Origin: Janibacter cremeus
Lineage (GTDB): Bacteria; Actinomycetota; Actinomycetes; Actinomycetales; Dermatophilaceae
Assembly: GCF_013409205.1 (NCBI RefSeq)
Contig: NZ_JACCAE010000001.1
Coordinates: 868,001-932,000 of the forward strand
DNA length: 64,000 nucleotides
Reading direction: 5' to 3'
Of the stretch, positions 1 through 8,935 are shown one piece after another. Below the pieces are notes generated by a model. That model was not told the DNA's origin and searched no databases. It saw only the letters and a program-made list of their open reading frames with translations. Every line of letters begins with the position of its first letter. Positions within the stretch are counted from its first letter, which is position 1. Made by a program: the position numbers and the translations under genes.

Positions 1-108
1 GGGGACATGAATCGCGCCAACCATACCCGCCACAACTCGCCCTGCACGCTAGCGGTGCGGGTGGTGTCACAGCGCGTTGCCGGGGCGAGGACCGCTGCAC
101 CTGTCAGA

Positions 109-1335
109 ATGCAACGCGTGACCGCACCTGCCCGCGCCCACCAGCACTGCCCCCCCTTCGCCCAGCTCGACGCTCTCGAGCGGCTGCGGGTCGGCGCCTG
201 TGCACCGACCGACCCCACGCTGCCCATCGCCGACGAGGTGCGGGATGCGGCGCAGCGTCACGGACTGGAGGTCGTGGACCCGGAGGGCGTCCCCATTGCC
301 CGGTTCCCGGCCGAGCAGATCGGCAGCAGCGGCGCCACCGGGACCCCTGAGTGGTTGGGCAACGGCTCCCCCCGGCCCTACGAGCGCCTCTACCTCTCCC
401 CCGCCCAGGTGCGCTCGACGGTGGACGCTGACGCGCTGACTGTGGTCGTCGACCGACGACTCAACCGCACCGACACCGCCGAGATCCGCTCCCTCGCCGA
501 CGGCCGACCCATCCTGCTGCTCGTCCTGTCCGGTCCGACGATGTCGCCCTACACCCGGGGAGTGACCCTGCTGCGTCGCAGCCTCGAGGTGGCCAAGAGT
601 CTGACGGACGCTGGCGTCGTTGCCGTGCCCCTCGACCCGAAGATCGCGGCCACGGACCCTGCGTTGCAGGACGAAGTGGTCTCCGCGTACGCGCCCGGCA
701 AGCTCGCCTGGCTCGGCGCCCACACCACCGGCCTACCCGGCAGCCAGACGATGCACGGTGCCGGCGACTCGGGAGGACTGGTGCTCTTCTTCACCGGGCT
801 GTCCGGCTCCGGCAAGTCCACCGTGGCCCGAGCCGTCCGCGAGGCGATCCTCGAGGAGGACGGCCGTCCCGTCTCCATCCTCGACGGCGACGTCGTGCGG
901 CGCCACCTCTCGGCGGGCCTCACCTTCTCCCCCGAGGACCGCGAGACCAACATCCGCCGCATCGGGTGGGTCGCTGCCGAGATCGCCTACCACGGTGGCG
1001 CCGCGATCTGCTCCCCCATCGCGCCCTACGACTCCACCCGCAAGGCCGTGCGTGCGATGGCCACCGACCGCGGCGGCGACTTCGTCCTGGTCCACGTCAG
1101 CACCCCCGTCGAGGAGTGCGCCCGACGCGACCGCAAGGGCCTGTACGCCAAGGCCATGGCAGGGGAGATCACCGACTTCACCGGCGTCAACGCGCCCTAC
1201 GAGGCGCCCGCGGACGCCGAGCTCGATCTCGACACGTCGTCGATCAGCGTCGAGCAGGCCCGGGACCGTGTACTGGACCTGCTGCGAGAGCGCGGCCATC
1301 TCGCCGACGGCTCCCAGCCGGAGTGGAGCATCTGA
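109..1335 (+). CDS. cysC: Adenylylsulfate (APS) kinase with an extra N-terminal domain
   Basis: Phosphorylates adenosine 5'-phosphosulfate to PAPS in cytoplasmic sulfate activation. The C-terminal ~180 residues carry the kinase P-loop GLSGSGKST (about residues 230-238 from this start), followed by DGDVVRRHLS and the RKGLYAKA segment typical of CysC. The first ~210 residues form a separate domain (including YERLYLSPAQVR) that I cannot assign; it may be a degenerate sulfurylase-like or PUA-like domain. The ATG at 109 was chosen because the 34 residues before it look non-conserved; a GTG at 61 or the ATG at 7 remain possible. The stop overlaps the next start (TGATG), so it is translationally coupled to the permease. 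No cysD or cysN lies inside the window. Confidence 0.85.
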   Translation: MQRVTAPARAHQHCPPFAQLDALERLRVGACAPTDPTLPIADEVRDAAQRHGLEVVDPEGVPIARFPAEQIGSSGATGTPEWLGNGSPRPYERLYLSPAQVRSTVDADALTVVVDRRLNRTDTAEIRSLADGRPILLLVLSGPTMSPYTRGVTLLRRSLEVAKSLTDAGVVAVPLDPKIAATDPALQDEVVSAYAPGKLAWLGAHTTGLPGSQTMHGAGDSGGLVLFFTGLSGSGKSTVARAVREAILEEDGRPVSILDGDVVRRHLSAGLTFSPEDRETNIRRIGWVAAEIAYHGGAAICSPIAPYDSTRKAVRAMATDRGGDFVLVHVSTPVEECARRDRKGLYAKAMAGEITDFTGVNAPYEAPADAELDLDTSSISVEQARDRVLDLLRERGHLADGSQPEWSI

Positions 1336-2300
1336 TGTGGGATGTCACCTCCCTGCTTCTGGTCGCCTTCGGCGTCGGGATCGTCATCGGCCTGACCGGC
1401 ATGGGCGGTGGCGCCCTGATGACCCCTGCCCTGATCTTCCTGGGCATCCCCCCGACGGTCGCCGTGGCCAACGACCTCGTCGCCGCCGCCGTCAACAAGT
1501 CGGTCGGAGCCGCCGCCCACCTGAAGCACGGCGCACCCGACCTCAGGCTGGCCGGGCTCCTGATCGTGGGCTCCGTCCCGACCGCCGCCGCCGGGGGGTG
1601 GCTGATCAACCAAGTCGGCTCGCCCGAAGAGCAGCAGGCCTTCGTCAAGGCCGCTATCGGCGTTGCGCTGCTCCTGGCTGCAGGCACGTACGTGCTGCGC
1701 ACCCTGCTGAACATGCGCCACAACATCCAGGTCGCCAGCGAGGGTGGCACCACCCACCACGAGGACACCCCCAAACTGCGGGTCGTCCCCACGATCGTCA
1801 TCGGCGCCCTCGGCGGCCTGCTCGTCGGCCTGACCAGCGTCGGGTCCGGCTCGCTGATCATGGTCGCCCTGCTCATGCTCTATCCGCGTTTGGCGCCGAA
1901 CAAGTTGGTCGGTACCGACCTCGTCCAGGCCATCCCGCTCGTGCTGGCCGCAGCGGTCGGCCACGTGCTCTACGAGGGCGTCGATTGGTCCATCCTGCTG
2001 CCGCTGATCATCGGCGGCGCGCCCGGCACCTACCTCGGCGCCCGCCTAGCCTCCTGGGTCCAGCAGAACGTCGTGCGCCGCGGCATCGCCATCGTGCTCT
2101 CGCTGACCGGACTGGGCATGCTTGGCCTGCCCCCGGTATGGGTCGGGATCGCCGGCGCGACGTTGCTCGTCCTCGGGCCCATCGTGTGGGGACTGGTCCG
2201 CAAGGGCCACGGGCTTCCTCCCTTCCCCAACACCCGAGAAGAAGGCCTGCAGGCCGCCGCGAACCGCTACAAGCAACGACAAGGAAGCCACCATGACTGA
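1335..2300 (+). CDS. TauE/SafE-family sulfite/anion permease
   Basis: A 321-residue integral membrane protein with about eight hydrophobic segments arranged as two similar halves, each starting with a glycine-rich segment (GLTGMGGGALMTPAL near the N-terminus and GLTSVGSGSLIM in the middle). This is the TauE/SafE (DUF81) pattern. The ATG overlaps the cysC stop and the 3' end overlaps cysQ by 8 bases, so the three genes form one operon. The context suggests import or export of sulfate, sulfite or another sulfur anion; substrate and direction cannot be read from the sequence. Confidence 0.88.
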   Translation: MWDVTSLLLVAFGVGIVIGLTGMGGGALMTPALIFLGIPPTVAVANDLVAAAVNKSVGAAAHLKHGAPDLRLAGLLIVGSVPTAAAGGWLINQVGSPEEQQAFVKAAIGVALLLAAGTYVLRTLLNMRHNIQVASEGGTTHHEDTPKLRVVPTIVIGALGGLLVGLTSVGSGSLIMVALLMLYPRLAPNKLVGTDLVQAIPLVLAAAVGHVLYEGVDWSILLPLIIGGAPGTYLGARLASWVQQNVVRRGIAIVLSLTGLGMLGLPPVWVGIAGATLLVLGPIVWGLVRKGHGLPPFPNTREEGLQAAANRYKQRQGSHHD

Positions 2301-3042
2301 CGACCACACCCTCGCCGCCGAGCTGGCGACCGCAGCCGGCGACCTGCTCCTGCGCACCCGTGATCAGCACGCCGGCATCGACCCCAAGGAGCTGAAGGAC
2401 ATCGGCGACCAAGTCGCCCACGACTTCCTGATGGCCGAGCTGGCGAAGGCTCGACCCCAGGACGCCGTGCTCTCCGAGGAGGGCGCCGACGACCACGCCC
2501 GGCTCACGGCCGCACGCGTGTGGATCGTCGACCCGCTCGACGGCACCCGTGAGTTCAGCGAGGCGGGGCGCGACGACTGGGCCGTGCACGTCGCCCTGTG
2601 GCAGGACGGCCAGCTCGTCGCGGGAGCCGTGGGTCGCCCCGCGAAGGACGTCACCTACTCCAGCGCCGACAACGCCCCCGCAGCCGGCACGACGGGTGCC
2701 CCCCTTCGCCTCGCCGTCAGCCGCAGCCGTCCGCCGGAGTTCGTCACCCTCCTGGCCGACCACCTCGGGGCCGAGCTCGTCGAGATGGGCTCGGCCGGGG
2801 TGAAGGCGATGTCCGTCCTCGAGGGTCAGACCGATGCCTACGTCCACGCCGGCGGGCAGTACGAGTGGGACTCCGCCGCACCGGTCGCCGTCGCCAGCGC
2901 CCACGGTCTGCACACCAGCCGCATCGACGGATCAAGGCTGGTCTACAACAACGAGAACCCCTACCTGCCGGACCTCGTCGTCTGCCGGCCCGAGGTCGCC
3001 GAGACGGTCCTCGAGGGGATCCGCGCGGTCAACCGGGGCTGA
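2293..3042 (+). CDS. cysQ: 3'(2'),5'-bisphosphate nucleotidase
   Basis: Removes the 3'-phosphate from PAP or PAPS and so keeps the sulfate-activation pathway from being inhibited. The protein has 249 residues and shows the inositol-monophosphatase-superfamily metal sites: a glutamate-rich SEEGADD segment, WIVDPLDGTREF (the DPLDGT site) and YEWDSAAPVAVA near the C-terminus. The ATG at 2293 lies inside the end of the permease gene. It is the last gene of the cysC-permease-cysQ operon, which supports the CysQ role over a generic inositol phosphatase. Confidence 0.88.
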   Translation: MTDDHTLAAELATAAGDLLLRTRDQHAGIDPKELKDIGDQVAHDFLMAELAKARPQDAVLSEEGADDHARLTAARVWIVDPLDGTREFSEAGRDDWAVHVALWQDGQLVAGAVGRPAKDVTYSSADNAPAAGTTGAPLRLAVSRSRPPEFVTLLADHLGAELVEMGSAGVKAMSVLEGQTDAYVHAGGQYEWDSAAPVAVASAHGLHTSRIDGSRLVYNNENPYLPDLVVCRPEVAETVLEGIRAVNRG

Positions 3043-3043
3043 C

Positions 3044-3892
3044 TCAGCGACGCGCTGCGCGTCGCATCCGCAGCCAGAGAATCTGCCAACGGCTGCGGTA
3101 GACCACCCGGTGCGTATCCGCCCAGAAGCGAGCCACCGTCGGATCGAGGGTCAACTGCTCCCAGACGACCCTGGGGATGTGCTGCGGGGCACGACGGATG
3201 ATGTCGACCACCAGCCCCCTGCCGCTGTTCCGGGCGCCACGTCGCACCCAGTGGTCGTAGCCCGCCGGCGTCGGTCCCGTCGGCGCGGGCCCACCCAAGG
3301 CCGTGATGAGCGGTGACGCCGTGTGCCGGGCGCCGAGCTCTTCCACCGCGCTCAGTATGGCCAGCAGGTCCCCCTCGTCGGCGAGCGTCGCCACTCGCTC
3401 GACCGCGGCTCGCCAGCGCTGTGGCTCGATCATCTTCATCGAGTTGAGCGCCTCGACGACCACGGCATGCTCACGACACACGGTCTCCACCGGGTGGTGG
3501 GCCAGCTCCACCACTCCGCGCCTCGTCCACATCACCTCGAACGTCACAGCCGGTGGAGCGAGCATGCCCGTAAATCGGTGATGCAGATCGAGGGTGACCG
3601 GGTAGTGCGGGTGATGGAAGGTCGTCGAGTAGATGACGTCGTCCAGGGCCGGCGGGAACCAGTGCGAGATGATCGCCCACCCCACACTCGCGAGAGCTTC
3701 GGTGGCGCTGGCGCGGTCGTCGGGATGGACGATCATGTCGATGTCGTTGCTGCGTCGCTCGGCACGGACCCCTAGCGCCACGAAGGCGGGCCCCTTGATC
3801 ACGAGCGAGCGCACGCCGGCCTCGTCGAGGAGTCGCTGCAGGTACACGGTGCCCAACGGCACAGCCTCTGCGAGGGTCAGAGAGTCGGTCAC
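3044..3892 (-). CDS. Nucleotidyltransferase-fold family protein
   Basis: A 282-residue protein with the core of the uncharacterised NTP_transf_5-like group: an IKGPAFVALG segment followed by RRSNDIDMIVHPDD, where the DID would be the metal-binding pair of a nucleotidyltransferase, then DLHHRF. Similar proteins often sit in polysaccharide or peptide-modification clusters. The GTG start at 3892 overlaps the TGA of the PqqD-like gene, so the pair is co-translated. The stop is two bases from the convergent cysQ stop. The true substrate is unknown. Confidence 0.6.
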   Translation of the reverse strand: MTDSLTLAEAVPLGTVYLQRLLDEAGVRSLVIKGPAFVALGVRAERRSNDIDMIVHPDDRASATEALASVGWAIISHWFPPALDDVIYSTTFHHPHYPVTLDLHHRFTGMLAPPAVTFEVMWTRRGVVELAHHPVETVCREHAVVVEALNSMKMIEPQRWRAAVERVATLADEGDLLAILSAVEELGARHTASPLITALGGPAPTGPTPAGYDHWVRRGARNSGRGLVVDIIRRAPQHIPRVVWEQLTLDPTVARFWADTHRVVYRSRWQILWLRMRRAARR

Positions 3893-4179
3893 TCGGGCTC
3901 CACCTGCATCACGAGTGAGGCGTCCTGCAGCATCTCCAAGGCGGCGCGCACGAAACCCGCGGAGTCGTCCTCGACGACCTCGTCGGCCGCCACTCGCAGC
4001 TGCTCGATCGTCGCCGGGCCATCCGCGAGCGTCGGCCACAGGCTGGCCACTGGCTCATGGACGAGCAGCGGCAAGGGCTCCACGGCGCGGGTGTCGATGA
4101 GGGCGACCCGGCCCTCCCCCGCGACCCAGGCGATGCCTTCCGGCGTGCGCCACCGCTGGTCACCGTCGGCGATCGTCAT
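3889..4179 (-). CDS. PqqD-like small winged-helix protein
   Basis: A 96-residue protein whose layout matches the PqqD fold: a short beta region (VALIDTRAVEPLPLLV), then a helix with SLWPTLADGPATIEQL and an acidic helix ending in a hydrophobic strand. PqqD-type domains bind leader peptides of ribosomal peptides or act as partners of surface-polysaccharide enzymes. No radical-SAM maturase or obvious precursor is adjacent; the partner seen is the nucleotidyltransferase-like gene that overlaps its stop. The start ATG at 4179 follows a region without coding signal. Confidence 0.5.
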   Translation of the reverse strand: MTIADGDQRWRTPEGIAWVAGEGRVALIDTRAVEPLPLLVHEPVASLWPTLADGPATIEQLRVAADEVVEDDSAGFVRAALEMLQDASLVMQVEPE

Positions 4180-4356
4180 GACCGCAGCATAGGGACCACA
4201 TCGAGCGGGACGCGCCCCGGCCCTCAGCGAGGGGTACACACCTGTCGCGTCGGCTGCATTGCGTGAGGCCCACCACAAAAGTAAGGAAACAGTAAGGAGT
4301 CTTGCTACGTTTCGCACGGCCATGCCGAAACTACACCCGTAGACCCAGGAGACACC

Positions 4357-5178
4357 TTGCCCCACGCCACGAACACCGCACCGAGTCCCAGCCGGCGCTC
4401 CGTCGCCAAGGGGGTGGCGTGGTTGGCCCCAGCCGTGACCATCGCCGCGGCCGCACCCCGACTGGCAGCCTCCGACGTGGGATGTTCAGCGGAAGGCCAG
4501 CAGGAGATCGACAACGCCATCACGCTGGCCAAGACCAAGAGCGCCCAGCTGCAGCTGAACTTCTACCAGCTGGCCGCAGCCCTGGACGGCACGGCCCAGC
4601 GGGTCTACGTGAATCTCAAGAACCTCGGCACCGCCCCCGTCTTGGCGAGCCCGGAGAACCCGATCATCATCACGCTGACCCTCCACACGGCCGACCCCGC
4701 GCAGACCCGGTGGGTGACCTCGTTCGGCACGCGCGGTTGGGGCACCGTCGACAAGGGCGAGTGGACCAACGGCATGCTGACGTTCACATGGACCATCACC
4801 ACGGACCTGCCCGTCGTCACCAGCGCGGGCAGCGAGTGCGACATGTACCTCGCCCTCGGCCCCGGTGGCGGCGTGACACCGGGCAAGCAGGTCCACGCGG
4901 AGGCCGTCATGACCTCCTTCGGCGTCAACGACGTCCTCACGGGCGACGACTTCCCCGCCCTGCACGACATCGTCGACACCACCCAGGTCATGGAGTGCCA
5001 GGAGCACTACTACGCCCAGGTACAGGCGAACCTCACTGCCAACTACACGCTGTACGCCTCCGGCAGCAGGACGACCGGGATGGGCATCGACTGGCCCGTC
5101 GGCGAGACGGTGAGCTCCAAGACCATCGGCAATGGCACCTCCGGGGGCAGCGACACCTCGGAGAACGGCATCTGGTGA
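4357..5178 (+). CDS. Secreted protein with a Tat-like leader, unknown function
   Basis: A 273-residue exported protein. The leader contains SRRSVAKGVAWLAPAV followed by an alanine-rich stretch ending near RLAAS, which looks like a twin-arginine signal. The mature part is Thr/Gly-rich with beta-like strands (IIITLTLHTADP, TFTWTITTDLP) and a few cysteines, as in a surface-exposed beta-sandwich protein. The TTG start at 4357 is supported by AGGAGA ending four bases upstream. The same leader type occurs in the protein at 6886-7362, so the two are probably paralogs. No family was recognised. Confidence 0.65.
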   Translation: MPHATNTAPSPSRRSVAKGVAWLAPAVTIAAAAPRLAASDVGCSAEGQQEIDNAITLAKTKSAQLQLNFYQLAAALDGTAQRVYVNLKNLGTAPVLASPENPIIITLTLHTADPAQTRWVTSFGTRGWGTVDKGEWTNGMLTFTWTITTDLPVVTSAGSECDMYLALGPGGGVTPGKQVHAEAVMTSFGVNDVLTGDDFPALHDIVDTTQVMECQEHYYAQVQANLTANYTLYASGSRTTGMGIDWPVGETVSSKTIGNGTSGGSDTSENGIW

Positions 5179-5184
5179 CCCCGC

Positions 5185-5352
5185 ACCCCCTGACGGGGCA
5201 GTGCGCCGGTCCAGCGGCAGGGTCACCGTCAGCACCCCGGTGTCATAGTGCGCCGTGATCCGGTCGGGGTCGATGTCGTCCCCGAAGGTGACCTGGCGGC
5301 GGTAGCTGCCCGAGAACCGCTCGCTGGTCAGGCCACTGCCGACGCCCCGGCC
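5185..5352 (-). pseudogene. Hsp20/alpha-crystallin C-terminal relic
   Basis: Translating the minus strand from 5352 gives an alpha-crystallin tail: LTSERFSGSYRRQVTF, then DDIDPDRITAHYDTG and VLTVTLPLDRR, which matches the GVLTVTLP signature strand of small heat-shock proteins. An in-frame stop (TGA, 5355-5353) lies just upstream and there is no N-terminal half or start, so this is a gene remnant between the secreted protein and the tyrosine kinase. The coding frame continues to about 5185 without obvious conservation. Confidence 0.65.
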
Positions 5353-5370
5353 TCATTGGGGACCCGAGGG

Positions 5371-6753
5371 TCACGTGGCAGCGCTGCGGTCGGATGCCCC
5401 GTAGTAGTTGGTCGCGCCTCCGTAGTAGGCGGAGCTCTCCCGGCGCGAGACCTGGTTGACCACCACACCGAGGATCCGGCCGTTGACCTCGGTCAGACTC
5501 TCGGTCACTCGCTCGACATGGGTGTCAAGGGTCTTGCCCGCCGTGACGACGAGGATGACCCCATCGGCGTGAGTGCTCAGCACAGCACCATCGGTCACCG
5601 GCAGCAACGGGGGTGCGTCGATGATGACTGGTCCGTACTGGGACAGCTCCGCCAGAACCCGCTCCATCGCTCGGGAACCCAGGATCTCGCTCGGGTTGGG
5701 CGGGATGTTCCCCGCGGCCAGCACCTGCAGATTGGGCTCGCCCGGTGCCTCCTGGAGCACATCGGCAAGGGTCGCTTCACCGATGAGCACGTCCGTGAGT
5801 CCCGCGCCCTCGACCACGCCGATGCCGCTGCTGATGACCGGGCGGCGCAGGTCGGCGTCGACGATCGTCGTCGGCTCACCGGAGGCCGCCATCGCGTAGG
5901 CGAGGTTGACCGCGATCGTCGACTTCCCGTCCCCCTCGTTGGGGCTGGAGACGACAACGACCTTCGGGGGGTCGTCGACATCCATGTAACGCAGGTTGGT
6001 GCGCAGCTTGCGCAGGGCCTCGCTGGCCGACGGATCCCCGACACGGGTGGTCCCACCAGCCAGGGCCGGGATGAGGCCACCGGAACTGCGGGCCAGCGCC
6101 TTGCTCGCCGGGACCGTTGCCATCGCCGAGAGGCCGAAGCCCTTCAGGTCATCGGGAGTACGGATGCGCCGGTCCAGCTGGTTGCGCACCACGGCGATCC
6201 CGAAGCCGATGAGCAGACCGACGATGAGCGCCAAGGGCAGGTCGCGCTGCGGATTGGGTGAGGTCGGAGACGACGGCAGGACCGCAGAGTCCTGCGGCAT
6301 GACCTTCAGACCCCCCTTGCCCTCGATCTCCTCGACCTCGCCCGCGAGAGCAGTGATCCACGCATTCGCCAGGTCAGTGGCCTCCTGCGGCGTGGGTCCA
6401 TCGGCAGTGACGCGGATGAGGACCGTCTCCGGCGGCTGGGTCACCTGGACCCGGCCGATGAGTGACGGCACGGTCGCAGAACTGCCGGAGGCCTCCTTGG
6501 CGGCCTCCGCGGTACCGCGGCTCGTGGCGACATCGACGTAGGAGGCGACGCGCGACTTGGCCAACGAGTCATTGATCGACGCCTCGGCCGGGCTCGTCGC
6601 CGAGCCGGTCGTGACGAAGCCCGACGCGCTGGCCGAGTACACCTTCGGACGCGTCAGGTCATAGACCCCGACGGCCAGCACGCTGACGACGACCGAGATC
6701 ACCACGGCGCGCCAGTGCCACCGCAGGATGCGCAGGTAGTCCCCTAGCTCCAT
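5371..6753 (-). CDS. Polysaccharide co-polymerase / bacterial tyrosine autokinase (Wzz-CpsD fusion)
   Basis: Controls chain length and export in capsule or exopolysaccharide synthesis. The 460-residue protein has a membrane helix near residues 15-33, an extracytoplasmic Wzz-like region, a second helix (LPLALIVGLLIGFGIAVV, ~175-192) and a cytoplasmic BY-kinase domain. That domain shows Walker A SSPNEGDGKST, Walker A' VDADLRRP and Walker B VIIDAPPLLPVTD. The C-terminus has a tyrosine cluster (YYGGATNYYG), the usual autophosphorylation tail. Start ATG 6753 is preceded by AGAGGGA. No glycosyltransferase or Wzy gene is nearby, so it may serve a cluster outside the window. Confidence 0.88.
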   Translation of the reverse strand: MELGDYLRILRWHWRAVVISVVVSVLAVGVYDLTRPKVYSASASGFVTTGSATSPAEASINDSLAKSRVASYVDVATSRGTAEAAKEASGSSATVPSLIGRVQVTQPPETVLIRVTADGPTPQEATDLANAWITALAGEVEEIEGKGGLKVMPQDSAVLPSSPTSPNPQRDLPLALIVGLLIGFGIAVVRNQLDRRIRTPDDLKGFGLSAMATVPASKALARSSGGLIPALAGGTTRVGDPSASEALRKLRTNLRYMDVDDPPKVVVVSSPNEGDGKSTIAVNLAYAMAASGEPTTIVDADLRRPVISSGIGVVEGAGLTDVLIGEATLADVLQEAPGEPNLQVLAAGNIPPNPSEILGSRAMERVLAELSQYGPVIIDAPPLLPVTDGAVLSTHADGVILVVTAGKTLDTHVERVTESLTEVNGRILGVVVNQVSRRESSAYYGGATNYYGASDRSAAT

Positions 6754-6885
6754 CAATCCCTCTCCTCACACGCCCGGGGCGGGTGAGCTCCCCTTTCCGC
6801 CCGCAGCGACGGCACGCCACGACCGCGAGGACACGGGTCCACGGCACCCGCGTCTCCCGGCCAATGGCGTAGCCCCTACGAGCTG

Positions 6886-7362
6886 TCAGACCCAGGTGCC
6901 CGCGGACGGGCCTCCCGGAGCGGAACCGAGGACATGCACCGTGATGCTGCCCGGGACATCGATCGTCGCGTACAGCGATGCGACGACCACCCCGTCGGTC
7001 GGGACCACCGTGTAGATGCCCGCTGCGTCAGGGCCGGAGATGGAGGCAATGCCGGTCTGGTCCGCCGGGTCGATCTCGATGGTGGCCCCGTCTGACGGGG
7101 TCAGCGTGAAGGTGGTTCCAGCGGGGATCGCTCCATCGACCGGTCGCGAGTCGCCCGCTCGTCCGGTGACCTTGACCAGACCCCACTGGCCGGCGGTACG
7201 TCCCTGGTCGACGGTGATCTGGGTCGTCGTGGCCTCTGGCGGGTCCGGCTCGTTGCTGGCGGCCAGCGACGGCGCGGCAGCGGCGATGCTCACGGCAGGG
7301 ACGGACCACGCGACCCCCTTCGCCACGGTGCGGCGGGACATCGACGAAGAGAAGTCAGACAT
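6886..7362 (-). CDS. Secreted protein with a Tat-like leader, paralog of 4357-5178
   Basis: A 158-residue exported protein. Its N-terminus, MSRRTVAKGVAWSVPAVSI followed by AAAAPSLAAS, is almost the same leader as in the protein at 4357-5178. The mature part is Thr/Asp/Gly-rich and lacks cysteine and long hydrophobic segments, and predicted strands such as GTTFTLTPSDGATIEID suggest an Ig-like surface domain. The two relatives face each other across the BY-kinase gene and the Hsp20 relic. Function unknown. Confidence 0.65.
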   Translation of the reverse strand: MSDFSSSMSRRTVAKGVAWSVPAVSIAAAAPSLAASNEPDPPEATTTQITVDQGRTAGQWGLVKVTGRAGDSRPVDGAIPAGTTFTLTPSDGATIEIDPADQTGIASISGPDAAGIYTVVPTDGVVVASLYATIDVPGSITVHVLGSAPGGPSAGTWV

Positions 7363-7572
7363 GATGCGAGGCGCTCCTTAACTGCAACGAATGTGTCGGT
7401 CAGGACCCATCGGATCCACCTCGGGAATGGTGCCCCCGGGAACCTCACTCCCGCCTTCGCCTAGAGTGACAGCGCCATAGCACGACGTGACTGCATCCGC
7501 ATCTCGAGCGTCTGCGTGCTGGTGGGGACGATCCGCGAGCGGTGGGCACGCGGTGGCGAGAGGGGTAGCCGG

Positions 7573-8733
7573 TTGTTGACCAAGGACCGCACGACGAACG
7601 GGATCGCCCGGCGTCTGTTGTTGCGCTACGACGGCGACGTCGAGCGCATCGCGCCCGAGATGCTCCGGGAAGTCACCACCGAGCTCGGGCTGCGACCGCT
7701 GCCGATCGAACATCAGTGGCCGGCGGATTTCGTCGATGTCGTCCGGGTCTTCCTGGTCCATGTGGCGACGAACGACCTCGAGGGCATCCGCGCGGCGGAC
7801 AGCATCTTCGAGAACGGGGGCCACGAGTCGGCTCGAGGGGGCGTGCCCTTCGACACCGCCGCCGCAGCAGCTCGCCTCATCACACGCAGGATCCAGGCCC
7901 ACGTGCATCGCGCGGCGATCGCGGACGGCCTCACCGATGACCCGGATGCCCTGCTCGAGCTGCTCTCCCGAGTCATCGCTGCCGGAGAGTACGCCGTCGA
8001 GGCGCTGAGCCATGGGTACGCGCTGACCGCGGGACATCCCGTGGACGGGGGCGCACTGGCCGAGAGCCTCGGCGGTGCGCTCATCCACGGACGGGCCCGC
8101 GCCGTCGAGCAGGCTGCCGCGGCCGGCTGGCCCGAGGATGCCCTGGTCTGCGCAATCCTCACCTCGGCCGAGACAGCCAAACGGATCAGCAGCGAGTCCG
8201 ACATCGTCGTCGGTCGGTACCACCGCGATGACGACGACGTCCTGCTCATGCATCCCGTGCAGCCAGGGACGTTGGCCACGACCCTGCACCGGACACTCAC
8301 CGGGCATCCCTGCGTCGTCGGCCCAGCCGTCCCACTGACCGATGTCCGGGAATCCCTCGACCTGGCCCAGCGCACATCGGCCCTCGCAGCGAACGACGAG
8401 GGGCCGGTCTTCGCCGATGACCTCATCCTGCGACTGGCAGGACCCGTCGATGACGTCGTGGTCGACGCGCTGCACCGCAAGTACTTCCTGGACCTCGACG
8501 AGCTTCCTGACGACCAGCGCTCACTCCTGGTGGGCACGCTGCGGGAATGGCTGCTGCAGTGGGGTCACCGCCCCGGGATCGCGCGGACGCTTGGCGTCCA
8601 CCCCCAGACCGTGAGCGGCCGCATGCAACGGATCAAGGACCTCGTGGCCAACGACCTTGAGGACTCGACCGTGCGAGCCGAGCTGCTCATGCTGACCATC
8701 GCCGAGCGCCCGGGGGCAAGCGGCACGACGTGA
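7573..8733 (+). CDS. PucR/CdaR-type transcriptional regulator
   Basis: A 386-residue regulator. The C-terminal ~55 residues carry the PucR helix-turn-helix (GIARTLGVHPQTVSGRMQRI), preceded by the helical linker WLLQWGHRP. The N-terminal part is all-alpha with no obvious ligand domain. I chose the TTG at 7573 because GAGAGGGG lies eight bases upstream; the open frame extends to a GTG at 7516 without a ribosome site. It stands divergent from the secreted protein at 6886-7362 and may regulate it, but nothing in the sequence proves this. Confidence 0.75.
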   Translation: MLTKDRTTNGIARRLLLRYDGDVERIAPEMLREVTTELGLRPLPIEHQWPADFVDVVRVFLVHVATNDLEGIRAADSIFENGGHESARGGVPFDTAAAAARLITRRIQAHVHRAAIADGLTDDPDALLELLSRVIAAGEYAVEALSHGYALTAGHPVDGGALAESLGGALIHGRARAVEQAAAAGWPEDALVCAILTSAETAKRISSESDIVVGRYHRDDDDVLLMHPVQPGTLATTLHRTLTGHPCVVGPAVPLTDVRESLDLAQRTSALAANDEGPVFADDLILRLAGPVDDVVVDALHRKYFLDLDELPDDQRSLLVGTLREWLLQWGHRPGIARTLGVHPQTVSGRMQRIKDLVANDLEDSTVRAELLMLTIAERPGASGTT

Positions 8734-8778
8734 CCAGGCCCCTGGCCTGCGGTGGCGTCGTCACCGGACGAGGCGACG

Positions 8779-8840
8779 CCCCGGCCCCAAGACGACCCCC
8801 CTTCGCCCTGAACCGAAGGGGGGCCTCCTTGGGGCCGGGG
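8779..8840. terminator. Large nested bidirectional terminator hairpin
   Basis: Two stacked inverted repeats form one long stem: outer arms 8779-8791 and 8828-8840 (13 paired bases, CCCCGGCCCCAAG) and inner arms 8796-8805 and 8814-8823 (CCCCCCTTCG), with an eight-base loop. It lies between the convergent regulator and malic enzyme genes and would end transcription from both sides. No long T run follows. Confidence 0.7.
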
Positions 8841-8855
8841 TGTGCTTTCGAGGAC

Positions 8856-8925
8856 GTGGCTTCGAGGCTCCTTCGTCGCACCTCAAGAAGCGGGTTCGTG
8901 GCGCTCCTCGCGCCTCAACCACCGT
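8856..8925. repeat. Intergenic CCTCGAA/TTGAGG repeat, two degenerate copies
   Basis: Two diverged copies of the repeat family seen through the left 23 kb: GGCTTCGAGGCTCCTTCG...CACCTCAAG and a second with GGCGCTCCTCGCGCCTCAACC. They sit between the terminator and the malic enzyme stop codon. Confidence 0.7.
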
Positions 8926-8935
8926 CTGAGCGAGG

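Noticed and set aside
7..1335. Bifunctional CysN-CysC or Sat-CysC fusion
   Set aside because: The N-terminal domain has no GTPase motifs (as in CysN) and no clear HxxH or QxRN motif of ATP sulfurylase, so only the kinase part is called.
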